NCBI GenBank assembly: GCA_017468085.1
Contig: JAFUJR010000030.1
Location: 1 to 64,000, forward strand
Source: Clostridia bacterium
GTDB taxonomy: Bacteria; Bacillota; Clostridia; Christensenellales; Borkfalkiaceae
Length of the DNA stretch: 64,000 bases
Direction of reading: 5' to 3'
Each line of letters begins with the position of its first letter. Positions within the stretch are counted from its first letter, which is position 1. Positions 1-8,149 of this stretch are shown here, piece by piece. The position numbers were made by a program, and so were the translations under genes. Below the pieces are notes generated by a model. That model had not been told where the DNA came from. It worked only from the letters and a program-made list of their open reading frames with translations, and ran no database searches.

Positions 1-8
1 ACCGAAAA

Positions 9-60
9 AACGGCGGCTTTCGCGCTTATTTTAAACGCAAAACCGCCGTTAATTTTTATT
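9..60 (-). terminator. GC-rich hairpin at the left edge
   Basis: Arms AACGGCGG and CCGCCGTT (about 9-16 and 43-50) flank a 26-base loop. On the minus strand the hairpin is followed by a run of T, so it could end transcription coming from the right. The plus-strand side is A/T-rich too, so it may work in both directions for a gene beyond the window. Confidence 0.5.
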
Positions 61-65
61 AAATT

Positions 66-232
66 TTTCATTTCAACGCGTATCTGGGGTAGGCATTTGT
101 CTATTTCATAGCCAATGTACCATACGGGTATCTGCCGTTTCTCGCAGGCGAGAACTTTCGGCGTGACGTCGGCAATTACTTGCCGCGCGCAAACCACAGA
201 ACCAAGTCGACCCGTACGAGCCAAACAAAGCA
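66..232 (-). other. Unassigned stretch, possible gene remnant
   Basis: No recognisable gene. One minus-strand frame stays open from about 230 towards position 1 and reads plausible peptide (for example IPVWYIGYEIDKCLPQIRVE), but it has no start signal and would run through the hairpin at 9-60. It may be a decayed 3' end. A TTCAACGCGTA string at 72-82 resembles part of the dispersed 14-bp motif described in the findings. Confidence 0.2.
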
Positions 233-272
233 AAATCCCTAAACCGGACTACGTTCGGTTTAGGGATTTATT
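231..272 (-). terminator. Terminator of the GH127-like gene
   Basis: A 13-bp perfect stem (AATCCCTAAACCG / CGGTTTAGGGATT) lies just downstream of the stop of the minus-strand glycosidase gene. A T-rich tail follows on the minus strand. Confidence 0.7.
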
Positions 273-299
273 GGCGAGCCTTAACCAACCTAAATTGAA

Positions 300-1496
300 T
301 TAAAAAACAATCAATTCAATGTCGATTGCCCGACCTTCGGGGATCGTATTGCACGAAAAAATCGGCGTCAGTTTTCCTTTATACTTTACCAATAATACAT
401 CGTCGATAAAATTGCGCCCAAACTCATCAACGACAACGCTTGCTGTGTCATCCCACGTGAATAACGATTGGTTTTGAGAATAGTGCAATAAGCCTTCCGC
501 ATAACGCATTGTACAGCAAAATGGAGCTTCATACATAGATATTTTTAATGTGTTTTGCTGTTCGGTGACACAGGTATTTGGACCTGCACCGCCGTTTTCC
601 CGTTGACAAAATTGTAAGCCGTTGAACCATATTCGACGTGCAAGCGTTTTATATTTGGCTTCTTTTGTAAGATTATACAACTCTGTCGCTAAAATAAAGC
701 TGTCAACAACAGCGCAAGGCTCCGTCCAAGTATCCTTTCTTCCAAACCAATTAAAGTTTTCGTATGTAAGAGTCATGCCATTCGTAACGTAGAAAGAAAA
801 TTTTTCTTCTACGATTCGCAGATATTTTTCTTCTTGTGTTGTCTGATATAAAACAAATATCCCCCGTAAACAAGTTAATGTTGTATGCGTTTGCAGCTTA
901 TACTTAACAAAATCAACGGAAACAAAAAAATCGATAACTTTATCCAAAAATGCTTTAACGCGTTCGTCTTTGGTTATTTGATAATAATGAGCAAGTCCGT
1001 CCACGCACATAAATGCGCAGCCGATATCGCTGGAAAGTTTCCAACCGTCCTGAATATTCGTAGTAGTCCCGCTAACGCCACCAATGAAAACGTCTCTATC
1101 TAACGGATAATGAGAATACCATGGTAAAGCAGGCAAATAAAGATTTTCAACCGTACTTTTCGACATTTGCAAAGCTAACTCGTCGTTGAAAAGTTTTGCG
1201 TATTTCAAAAGCCCACGCAAATACCAGTTATGACCAGAAAGCTGTTGTTCGTCTACGGTGATTCCATCAAATTCTTTCCCGAAATAAAAATCTCTGTTTG
1301 TTTTTTCGGGTATTGCATTGAAGAATTGATGCAAGTGTGGCACTACCTTTTGATGTATTTCATAATGGCAAAGAAAGGCAAGCAAAGCTCGCCCTTCCCA
1401 ATCCCCTTGCCACTCGTAATTCTCTGGTTGAAAAAGATTTTCAAATGCATAAGCATTGCCGTTTAACCGTTGGAAATTTAATTGAATATTTTTCAT
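300..1496 (-). CDS. GH127-like (beta-L-arabinofuranosidase-like) glycosidase
   Basis: A 398-residue cytoplasmic protein without signal peptide, of alpha/alpha-barrel (six-hairpin glycosidase) character: repeated helices such as TEPCAVVDSFILATELYNL alternate with short loops. The Glu-x-Cys near residue 258 and the Cys-Cys pair in APFCCTMR near residue 330 match the Glu plus zinc-binding cysteines of GH127/GH146 enzymes, which release L-arabinofuranose. It is shorter than most GH127 proteins (over 600 residues) and lacks the usual C-terminal beta domains, so the exact substrate is inferred. The start is supported by AAGGAG seven bases upstream. It stands alone, with its own terminator, next to a tRNA cluster, so there is no operon context. 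A related unsaturated-sugar hydrolase family is an alternative. Confidence 0.55.
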   Translation of the reverse strand: MKNIQLNFQRLNGNAYAFENLFQPENYEWQGDWEGRALLAFLCHYEIHQKVVPHLHQFFNAIPEKTNRDFYFGKEFDGITVDEQQLSGHNWYLRGLLKYAKLFNDELALQMSKSTVENLYLPALPWYSHYPLDRDVFIGGVSGTTTNIQDGWKLSSDIGCAFMCVDGLAHYYQITKDERVKAFLDKVIDFFVSVDFVKYKLQTHTTLTCLRGIFVLYQTTQEEKYLRIVEEKFSFYVTNGMTLTYENFNWFGRKDTWTEPCAVVDSFILATELYNLTKEAKYKTLARRIWFNGLQFCQRENGGAGPNTCVTEQQNTLKISMYEAPFCCTMRYAEGLLHYSQNQSLFTWDDTASVVVDEFGRNFIDDVLLVKYKGKLTPIFSCNTIPEGRAIDIELIVF

Positions 1497-1584
1497 AAAG
1501 GACTCCTTGCATAGAAATACAATAGAAAATGAAACAACCCAAACCGTCCACCCTCTAATTGAGGGATTCGATTTAGGTTGTTAC

Positions 1585-1659
1585 TGGTGACCCGTACGGG
1601 ACTCGAACCCATGTTACCACCGTGAAAGGGTGGTGTCTTAACCGCTTGACCAACGGGCC
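1585..1659 (-). tRNA. tRNA-Glu (TTC)
   Basis: A 75-nt cloverleaf with anticodon loop CTTTCAC, T-loop GTTCGAGTC and encoded CCA. The acceptor stem GGCCCGT / ACGGGTC pairs with one G-U. It is the last gene of a three-tRNA cluster read leftwards. Confidence 0.95.
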
Positions 1660-1711
1660 TTCACCGCACTTACGCGCTATGTATAAAACGGATTTCTCCG
1701 TGTTGTTGTCG

Positions 1712-1788
1712 TGGTAGCGGCGATGAGATTCGAACTTATGACCTTCCGGGTATGAACCGGACGCTCTAACCAACTAAGCTACGCCGCC
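1712..1788 (-). tRNA. tRNA-Met (CAT), elongator
   Basis: A 77-nt cloverleaf with anticodon loop TTCATAC and encoded CCA. The acceptor stem pairs fully (G1-U72 wobble), unlike the initiator copy next to it, which makes this the elongator methionine tRNA. It is the middle gene of the cluster. Confidence 0.93.
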
Positions 1789-1791
1789 ATC

Positions 1792-1868
<77 letters not shown>

Positions 1869-1922
1869 ATATGGGCGCTTCAAGCGACGGTAAAAAACGG
1901 CATCACTCAAAACAGCTTAATT

Positions 1923-1951
1923 ATAATACTAAAAAGAAATTCGTTTGTCAA
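1923..1951 (-). promoter_or_regulatory. Promoter of the tRNA cluster
   Basis: On the minus strand TTGACA (1946-1951) is followed after 17 bases by TATTAT (1923-1928), a near-consensus housekeeping promoter about 50 bases upstream of tRNA-fMet. Confidence 0.75.
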
Positions 1952-2012
1952 CTATTTTTTTACCTTTTTTTAAAAAAATTCAGTTTTTTGCAAAAAAGTT
2001 TTTTCTATATTA

Positions 2013-2084
2013 AAAACGGAGAGCAAATCCGTTGCGTGCCCCATGCTTTTATGCATTTTAAGCTCCGCAACCGTCTTGCTCTCC
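2013..2084 (-). terminator. Long hairpin terminator after the spoIVA region
   Basis: GGAGAGCAA (2018-2026) pairs with TTGCTCTCC (2076-2084), with a second inner stem GTTGC / GCAAC. On the minus strand GTTTTTAATAT follows. It ends the spoIVA and 51-residue gene transcript before the tRNA promoter. Confidence 0.7.
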
Positions 2085-2091
2085 CTTCCCT

Positions 2092-2247
2092 TTATTCATT
2101 TTTATGCAACGGATCTCCGCCCTCTGCGCTTTTTTCCGTAGATTTTGGCGATTCACTCAGCGTTTTTAATGCGGAAATATACTCCGCGTACTGCGCCTCC
2201 GTAATTTTTGGCACTTTATCTTTCTTGCTTTTTGTCGGTCTACTCAT
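2092..2247 (-). CDS. Small charged protein of unknown function (51 aa)
   Basis: A 51-residue, Lys/Glu/Ser-rich soluble peptide beginning MSRPTKSKKDK. I do not recognise a family. A longer frame reaches 2334, but the ATG at 2247 has a perfect GGAGG six bases upstream, so I take that start. It lies 71 bases downstream of spoIVA on the same strand and before a strong terminator, so it is probably co-transcribed with spoIVA and could be a sporulation or coat-associated peptide. That role is inference from position only. It has no membrane segment or cysteine. Confidence 0.6.
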   Translation of the reverse strand: MSRPTKSKKDKVPKITEAQYAEYISALKTLSESPKSTEKSAEGGDPLHKNE

Positions 2248-2318
2248 ACAAAACCTCCGCTTTGAAATTTTGTAAAAGTATGCCCCTTTTTTTTCTTTTT
2301 CATACGCGAACGCGTCCG

Positions 2319-3791
2319 TCAAAACAGAATACAAATAAGGTTGTTTTTCCCGTCGTTGACAATGCGCGTGATGGTACGGCGCATTTTTTTACGCAATTCC
2401 ACGGGCATAGCGTTGCTCTTGCCCGCTAATTCGTCCCCCACGAGCGAGCGTAACGACTTGCCGAAAATGTTCGTTTCCCACACCTTTTCCTGCCCGTCCT
2501 CGTAGGCGCGAAGGGTATCCGCAACAAACTCCTCGCTCTGTTCTTTCGTGCCGATAATCGGGCTGATCGCGCCCGTAACGTTGACTTTTACGATATGATA
2601 CCCTGACGCTCTCGCCTTAAATTTCACGCCGTAGCCCGAACCTTTTTTGACGAGCTCGGGTTTTTCCAGCGTGTATTCTTCCTCGCTCGGATACACGATC
2701 CCATACCCGCTTTCCTCCGCCGATTCAAGCGCGTCTTTGACCTTGTCAAACTTCTTTTTAATGGAAGAAACCGCTTGCAAATACTGCATCAGCGCCAAAT
2801 CGTCGGCGATTTCCTCGCCGCACGCTTCGCCCAATACCCGATAAAAAAGTCCTTCCTTTGCGCCAATCGTAATTTCCGCGCTGCCCGTACCCAAATCCAT
2901 ACGGATTTCGTCGGGGTTATAATAATCCCCCTCGTCGCCAAACAATTTCTCCAAGGCGAAGCAGTCGCGCATACGGGTGATATTCATCACGGAATTTTTC
3001 ACTGCGTCAAGCGCTGCCGACACAAACGGATTTTCTTCGGGGAAGGCTTGTAACCACTTGGGCAACTGCACGTCGATACGCAAAACCGGGAATTCAAACA
3101 ACGCCTTTTGTAAGAGCGTCATAATCTCCGTTTCGCCCATCGTTTCGGCATTCAACGCGACCACGGGTGCCTCGTATTTACTTTCGAGCGCGTTTTTAAG
3201 CTCCGTTTGCGAATCGGGATTTTGGCAGTTTAAAAGAATGACGAAAGGTTTCCCCTGCGCCTTTAATTCACGGACGGCACGCTCTTCCGCCGCCACGTAA
3301 CCGCCGCGCGGAATGTCTGTTACGCTCCCGTCCGTCGTAACCATCACCCCTATCGTCGAATGCTCTTTAATCACCTTTTCCGTGCCGATGGCCGCCGCCT
3401 GTTCAAAGGGCATGGGCGCGTCCTGCCAAGGCGTTTTTACAAGCCGAGGCGAGCCGTCCTCCTCAAACCCGTTTGCGCCCTCCACGGCAAAACCGACGCA
3501 ATCCACAAGCCGAACGCTTGCTTCCGCGCCTTTGGAAACGGAAATCCGAGCCGCTTTTGCCGGCACGAACTTAGGCTCTGTCGTCATCACCGTCTTCCCC
3601 GCCGCCGATTGCGGCAATTCGTCAATCATCACGGCGCGCGCACTATCCTCTGCGTGGGGCAAAACCATCAATTCCATAAACCGCTTTATAAACGTAGACT
3701 TACCCGTCCGCACGGGCCCCACCACGCCGATATAGATATCCCCACCCGTGCGATTTGCAATATCCTCGTAAACGCTGTAATTTTCCATCAA
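2319..3791 (-). CDS. spoIVA: Stage IV sporulation protein A, SpoIVA
   Basis: A 490-residue ATPase, close to the 492 residues of the Bacillus subtilis protein. In that family it polymerises on the outer forespore membrane and forms the platform on which the spore coat assembles. The N-terminal P-loop GPVRTGKST (residues 25-33) is intact, and the opening YEDIANRTGGDIYIGVVGP is typical. The C-terminus ends in the hydrophobic NNLICILF expected for membrane targeting through SpoVM. It starts at tandem Met codons. A terminator from the upstream operon separates it from the helical-repeat gene, and a 51-residue gene follows. Its presence marks the organism as an endospore former or a recent descendant of one. 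Confidence 0.95.
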   Translation of the reverse strand: MMENYSVYEDIANRTGGDIYIGVVGPVRTGKSTFIKRFMELMVLPHAEDSARAVMIDELPQSAAGKTVMTTEPKFVPAKAARISVSKGAEASVRLVDCVGFAVEGANGFEEDGSPRLVKTPWQDAPMPFEQAAAIGTEKVIKEHSTIGVMVTTDGSVTDIPRGGYVAAEERAVRELKAQGKPFVILLNCQNPDSQTELKNALESKYEAPVVALNAETMGETEIMTLLQKALFEFPVLRIDVQLPKWLQAFPEENPFVSAALDAVKNSVMNITRMRDCFALEKLFGDEGDYYNPDEIRMDLGTGSAEITIGAKEGLFYRVLGEACGEEIADDLALMQYLQAVSSIKKKFDKVKDALESAEESGYGIVYPSEEEYTLEKPELVKKGSGYGVKFKARASGYHIVKVNVTGAISPIIGTKEQSEEFVADTLRAYEDGQEKVWETNIFGKSLRSLVGDELAGKSNAMPVELRKKMRRTITRIVNDGKNNLICILF

Positions 3792-3832
3792 CGACCTCCC
3801 ATCGTGATTGCGCGGCAGTCCTTTTCTTAAAA

Positions 3833-3880
3833 CAAAAAAAGCCCTGCACGCAAACCTTATACGGTTTACTATATGCAGGG
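3833..3880 (-). terminator. Terminator of the hslO/TPR operon
   Basis: The stem CCCTGCA / TGCAGGG is followed on the minus strand by seven T residues, between the helical-repeat gene and spoIVA. Confidence 0.75.
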
Positions 3881-3903
3881 AATTTTTCCTTTATTCGTAT
3901 TTT

Positions 3904-4734
3904 TTAGCTTTGCAATTCGCTTTCGCCCGAAGCCGCCTTGATAGACGCCGCTTCCACGGCAAGATAATCCTTATCCGCCGTAAAATCGCGCGGTTCTTTA
4001 TATTCGCCGCCCAATGCCTCAACGGCGTATTTCAGCTCTTGAAATTCCACAAACCCAATCGTTCTATCCTCTATTCTGCGCAACAGATCGGGCAAAGCCC
4101 TCTCGTCGCCGTACGCCGCCAAATACCCGGCGGTCAGCGCGCTGTCGTCCGCATTCCAAAAGGCTTTGATGAGGATTTGATAAACTTCCTCGTCGCGCGC
4201 TTTAACACGCGAAAGGATTTCGAGCATATATTCCGTAGCCGCGCCCGATTGATACACTGCAATTGCTTGCGTCTTGATTTCGTCTGCGTGCAAACGCAAA
4301 ATATCGCAAATATCACTGCGGATCTCCTCGTTGAAACGGTCTTCCGTGAGGATATTAAAATATATGGTAAACGCGCGCGTATCGTCGCCTATGAGGTTGA
4401 TTGCGTACGAAGCCGTCTGCGCGTCCTCCGTATCGAGCAGCGTCAAAAGCGAATCCGCGTCCTTTCTGCTTTCAATTTCCGCGCACAAAAACTCGGGCAC
4501 GGGCACGTCCTCCGTCAAATGCCCCTTTAAGGTGGCAACGAGTTCTTCATTTCCCATGCGCGCATAGTATTCCTTGGGCGTACAACCGATTTTTGCAATG
4601 ACGGTGTCCCCGAATTTTTTATACAGCTTAGGAATGACGTCCTCCCATTCTTTTTCGGTGTGTTTATTCTTATTTTCGGACATATATTGCGCGAGCTTTT
4701 CGTCGAACAATCCGTCAAAATCAATCCATTTCAT
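3904..4734 (-). CDS. Helical-repeat protein of unknown function
   Basis: A 276-residue soluble, acidic protein made of short helix pairs resembling HEAT/ARM repeats (for example DADSLLTLLDTEDAQTASYA and DERALPDLLRRIED). I recognise no catalytic motif. A longer frame exists upstream, but MKWIDFDGLF at 4734 is preceded by GAGG and overlaps the stop of the TPR gene by 14 bases, typical of translational coupling. Together with that TPR protein it probably forms a scaffold pair. The operon also holds hslO and a methyltransferase, which hints at a role in protein quality control, but this is inference. Confidence 0.7.
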   Translation of the reverse strand: MKWIDFDGLFDEKLAQYMSENKNKHTEKEWEDVIPKLYKKFGDTVIAKIGCTPKEYYARMGNEELVATLKGHLTEDVPVPEFLCAEIESRKDADSLLTLLDTEDAQTASYAINLIGDDTRAFTIYFNILTEDRFNEEIRSDICDILRLHADEIKTQAIAVYQSGAATEYMLEILSRVKARDEEVYQILIKAFWNADDSALTAGYLAAYGDERALPDLLRRIEDRTIGFVEFQELKYAVEALGGEYKEPRDFTADKDYLAVEAASIKAASGESELQS

Positions 4735-6469
4735 CCGTTTTTTCCTCACTTTCCGCCGTTTTTTCCCCTTCATCGCCCTCGCGGCTATCCAACACGCAAG
4801 CAAGCAAAGCCTGCACCTTAGCAAAGTCCGCTTCAAACGCCGCCGCCACGCGGTTCGGGTCGTTCCCCAGCTCTTTTAAGCCCGCTAAGAAATAGATAGC
4901 GCAAGCACAATCGTCGGAGCTATTCACCAAATCCAAGGCGTTCTGCTTTTCCAACGCCCGATACAGTACCTCGGCGCAAGCGGCGATTTTTTCGCCGTAT
5001 TTATCGCGGACAACGATAAATTTCGAGGCGAGCTTTGCATAGCTTTCCAAGAAACGCTTACGGCGTTTTCTGCCGATTTTGATGCGGTAAAGGGACAGTT
5101 TTTGATAGATATTACAGAGCACGAGCCCTACGTCCAAGTCCTCGTTACGCTCCAACAACATACGCAGGATTTCGATTTTTAACACGTCCGAAACCTCAAA
5201 ATCCAAAAGCACGTCTTGGATAAATTCATCCGCGCGCACGTGGTTTGCGGTAACGAGCGCCAAATATTGCAAGTCTTGGTCGCCGCCGTCCATCTCGTCA
5301 AAGCACCAATGCAAATATCCGTCGCGTAAAACGAGCAAGCCGAAAAGCCTTGCCTCGTCCCCCGTGCAGCTATTCACCTTTAACAGGGCGTTACAACGTG
5401 CGTCGCGCTCCTCTTGGGGCAGGTGATAAAAATACGTCAGCTCGGGTGCAGGTATTTCTTCCCCGTCCCCTATCGCGGCTTTATATTCGCGGAGCTGGCG
5501 CAAATAATACTTCGCAACCTCCGCGTCGGGATAAATGGCGCAAAGCTCGTCAAAGGTGTCCTCCGCTTCGTTTATATAACCGCTCTTATACGCCGCAACC
5601 CCTTTAAAATAGAGCATTCTGCCATCGTAGGGCATCTTGCTGTCCATCTTCTTAAAACGCTCGTACGCCTCTTCGTGCATACCGTTTTCGCAGCAGACGG
5701 TTGCTACCTTATACATATCGTCAGGATTGCTCAACTCTTTTTGCGTCAACAAAATTGCGAGTTTCTTGCTTTCCTCCTTCCGTCCTTGTTCCATATACAC
5801 GGCGGCGAGGGTAGAAAGAACGCGCACGTCGTCCGGGTCGTCCGCAAGCGCTTCCAAACAAACGCCTTCCGCCGTGTCGGCGTCGCCCGCCAAAAGGAAT
5901 GCCACGGCTTGCATTTCCTTTGCCGCAATAAATTCCTTAGAGCCGCGCTCCACCTTGTCGAATTCGATGATTGCGCGACGGGTATCCCCCGCTTTCAAGG
6001 CGCGCGTACCCGCCGAAACTTCTTTAGAATAATCGGCAAGACGAGGGGGATAAACAAAGCGGAATTTGTCCTTTTTGCTTGTGGAAAACGCCTCCGCTAT
6101 ATCCAACTTTACGTCGTCGGAGAGGGCGTCGTCCACGTCGATGAGCTTGTTATAATAATAGGCGGATTGATTTTCGTTGCCGATAGCAAGGAAATTTGCC
6201 GCAAGCCCCTCGTAAATATCCGGCAGCTCCTCATCGGCGGCAATGTCCAAAAGCCGAAACCAAAAATTGATCGCCGAGCCTTGTAACCCCATCGCTTCGT
6301 AAATATCCGCAAGCCGAGCGAACACGTCGGCGTCTCCGCCGTATTCCGACAATTCACGGTACGCGAAACGCAGGGCGGAAACGAATTTCCCCTCGTTGTA
6401 ATATTTATCCGCAAGATTGGCAAAGCGCTTACGGCTGAAATCAATTTTTCGTACCTGTGTTTTATCCAT
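4721..6469 (-). CDS. Tetratricopeptide-repeat protein
   Basis: A 582-residue soluble protein. The first half has several TPR-like units (ALRFAYRELSEYGGDADVFARLADIYEAM near residue 37, then repeats up to about 330). The second half is helical without clear repeats, and the acidic Glu/Lys tail ends in DEMD. TPR arrays bind other proteins and no enzyme motif is seen. It starts 15 bases after the hslO stop and overlaps the next gene, so it is part of one operon. Similar large TPR proteins are common in clostridia without known role. Confidence 0.8.
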   Translation of the reverse strand: MDKTQVRKIDFSRKRFANLADKYYNEGKFVSALRFAYRELSEYGGDADVFARLADIYEAMGLQGSAINFWFRLLDIAADEELPDIYEGLAANFLAIGNENQSAYYYNKLIDVDDALSDDVKLDIAEAFSTSKKDKFRFVYPPRLADYSKEVSAGTRALKAGDTRRAIIEFDKVERGSKEFIAAKEMQAVAFLLAGDADTAEGVCLEALADDPDDVRVLSTLAAVYMEQGRKEESKKLAILLTQKELSNPDDMYKVATVCCENGMHEEAYERFKKMDSKMPYDGRMLYFKGVAAYKSGYINEAEDTFDELCAIYPDAEVAKYYLRQLREYKAAIGDGEEIPAPELTYFYHLPQEERDARCNALLKVNSCTGDEARLFGLLVLRDGYLHWCFDEMDGGDQDLQYLALVTANHVRADEFIQDVLLDFEVSDVLKIEILRMLLERNEDLDVGLVLCNIYQKLSLYRIKIGRKRRKRFLESYAKLASKFIVVRDKYGEKIAACAEVLYRALEKQNALDLVNSSDDCACAIYFLAGLKELGNDPNRVAAAFEADFAKVQALLACVLDSREGDEGEKTAESEEKTDEMD

Positions 6470-6484
6470 ATTCTTTTTCGAAAT

Positions 6485-7348
6485 TTAATCCTTTTTCTTA
6501 TGCGCGAAAATTTTGTCCGCGTCCTCGCCCGTAAATTCGTAGTCCGTATTGCAATAATGGCAATGGATACGCGCCGCGCCGTCCTCGCGAATAATCTCGC
6601 GCAAAGCGTCCTCGCCCAAGGAAACGAGCACGCGGGAAAGGTAGTGCTTAGAGCAGTTGCAACGATAGCTCGCCTTGCGGCTGTCCCATACCTGCTTATC
6701 GCAGTCAAATTTCTCCGCTACCCCCTCCACGCCAAGCGTTTTGATGAGGGAAAGCAGTTCGTCTAAGTCCGTTTCGTAAACTTTATCCAGCGTATCGTCC
6801 GAGGCAAAAGGCAGGGGCTGCAACACGACTGCACCCGCAAAAACCACCTCGTTATTTTCGCCAAATTCCACGCCGCTTTTTATGCGGGTAGGGAGCTGTT
6901 CGCTGATCCGGTAATATTCCTCAAACGCTTCGTCCACGCCGCCAAAGCCGGGTACGGCGCACGCGCCGATAAACGGACGGTTGTATCCGTCGTCGCGAAT
7001 GATCGTAAGCGAGCCGTTATCGCCTAAAGCGCAACGTTCCGTTTCGCAATCTTCACAGCCGACCAGGTCGGTATTTTCGATGTAGCCGCGTATACGGAGC
7101 GCTCGGTTGCCCGAAACGGCAATTTCGCCGCCCGTTCCGTTCCCTTTTAAAGAAAGGGAAATTTCACCGCTTTCCTCTTTTAAGCAAGCGCTCATATACG
7201 TCATCACGCAAAGGGCTTTACCGAAAACGTAGCTTGCCGCGGGGGTGAGATTATGTAATTTTGCGCCCTCTTTAACGATTTCCGTGCCGTCGATTACCGT
7301 CAAGGAAACCTGTCCGTTGAATACGAGCGTGCGTAATACGTTGTTCAT
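6485..7348 (-). CDS. hslO: Redox-regulated chaperone Hsp33
   Basis: A 287-residue Hsp33-family chaperone. In this family oxidation of four zinc-bound cysteines unlocks a holdase that protects unfolding proteins from aggregation. Both C-terminal pairs are present: CNC near residue 232 and CHYC near residue 264. The N-terminal substrate domain has the usual LSLKGNGTGG-type turn and a GAC..VPGFGG stretch. An extra Cys cluster (CEDCETERC, about residues 98-106) lies in the N-domain, which many Hsp33 proteins lack. The start overlaps the methyltransferase stop by four bases (ATGA). Confidence 0.93.
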   Translation of the reverse strand: MNNVLRTLVFNGQVSLTVIDGTEIVKEGAKLHNLTPAASYVFGKALCVMTYMSACLKEESGEISLSLKGNGTGGEIAVSGNRALRIRGYIENTDLVGCEDCETERCALGDNGSLTIIRDDGYNRPFIGACAVPGFGGVDEAFEEYYRISEQLPTRIKSGVEFGENNEVVFAGAVVLQPLPFASDDTLDKVYETDLDELLSLIKTLGVEGVAEKFDCDKQVWDSRKASYRCNCSKHYLSRVLVSLGEDALREIIREDGAARIHCHYCNTDYEFTGEDADKIFAHKKKD

Positions 7349-8088
7349 TTTTTACCCCCTTTCTGCGCTAAAAAGCACAGTCTGTCGCTTCGTTCTTCGT
7401 CCTCGCCCAAAAAGCCCTCCGCTTCGAGGACGGTAAACCCCGCTTTTTCAAGTGCGGCGAGGATTTCGGTCTTGGAATAACGGTATTGGCGGTGGGTTTC
7501 GTCCAAACGCTCGTACGCGCCGTCTGCGCGCTTTGCAAACAGCGTAACCTCCATCGTCACGCCGTCCTCCTCCGCCTTGTTGAAGGACATATAAGTAACG
7601 TCGTCCCTATCGTCCACGCTTACAGTATTTGCAATCTTGTCAAGGAATTTTCGCTCGGAGCTGATATCAAATAAGAACACGCCCCCTCTGCCAAGCGCGT
7701 TGTACACGTTTTTAAACGCCGCGTTCAATTTCGGCTTGGGTATATAATTTACACAATCGTTGATCGCCGTAACGAAATCAAATTTTTTCGGGGTTTTAAA
7801 AGAAGTGATATCGCCGAGCAGATACTCGCCGCGCACCCCCTCTTTAAACGCCTTTTCTTGCGCAAAATCAAGCATTTCCGCCGATTTATCCAACCCCGTC
7901 ATTTGATAGCCGCGTTTGGCAAAAGCGCGCGTAAACCAGCCGCCGCCGCACCCCACGTCCAAGCCGCAGGATAAAGGGAATTTTTCAAGTTTCAAAATTA
8001 AATACTGCGACCAATTTTCATAGCCGCAGTCGTCGTTGAGATATTCAAACCATTTGGCAAGATTTGCATACGCCGCTTTTCTTTCCAT
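7345..8088 (-). CDS. Class I SAM-dependent methyltransferase
   Basis: A 247-residue cytoplasmic enzyme with a complete SAM-binding fold: motif I GLDVGCGGGWFTRAF near residue 39, the acidic GLDKS after strand 2, and FDFVTAINDCVNYI at motif II. It belongs to the large UbiE/methyltransferase-25 group, so the substrate cannot be read from sequence. It is the gene before hslO and overlaps it by four bases, so the two are translated together. It lies 61 bases downstream of a membrane protein gene. Confidence 0.85.
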   Translation of the reverse strand: MERKAAYANLAKWFEYLNDDCGYENWSQYLILKLEKFPLSCGLDVGCGGGWFTRAFAKRGYQMTGLDKSAEMLDFAQEKAFKEGVRGEYLLGDITSFKTPKKFDFVTAINDCVNYIPKPKLNAAFKNVYNALGRGGVFLFDISSERKFLDKIANTVSVDDRDDVTYMSFNKAEEDGVTMEVTLFAKRADGAYERLDETHRQYRYSKTEILAALEKAGFTVLEAEGFLGEDEERSDRLCFLAQKGGKK

Positions 8089-8149
8089 TTTTCATATCCT
8101 ACTGAATTGGTACGCCGCGCGACAAAATGCCGCGCGGTATGTTTGCCGA

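Noticed and set aside
1573..1773. A 66-codon minus-strand frame over the tRNA genes
   Set aside because: It runs across two tRNA genes and has no ribosome binding site; the cloverleaves explain the sequence.
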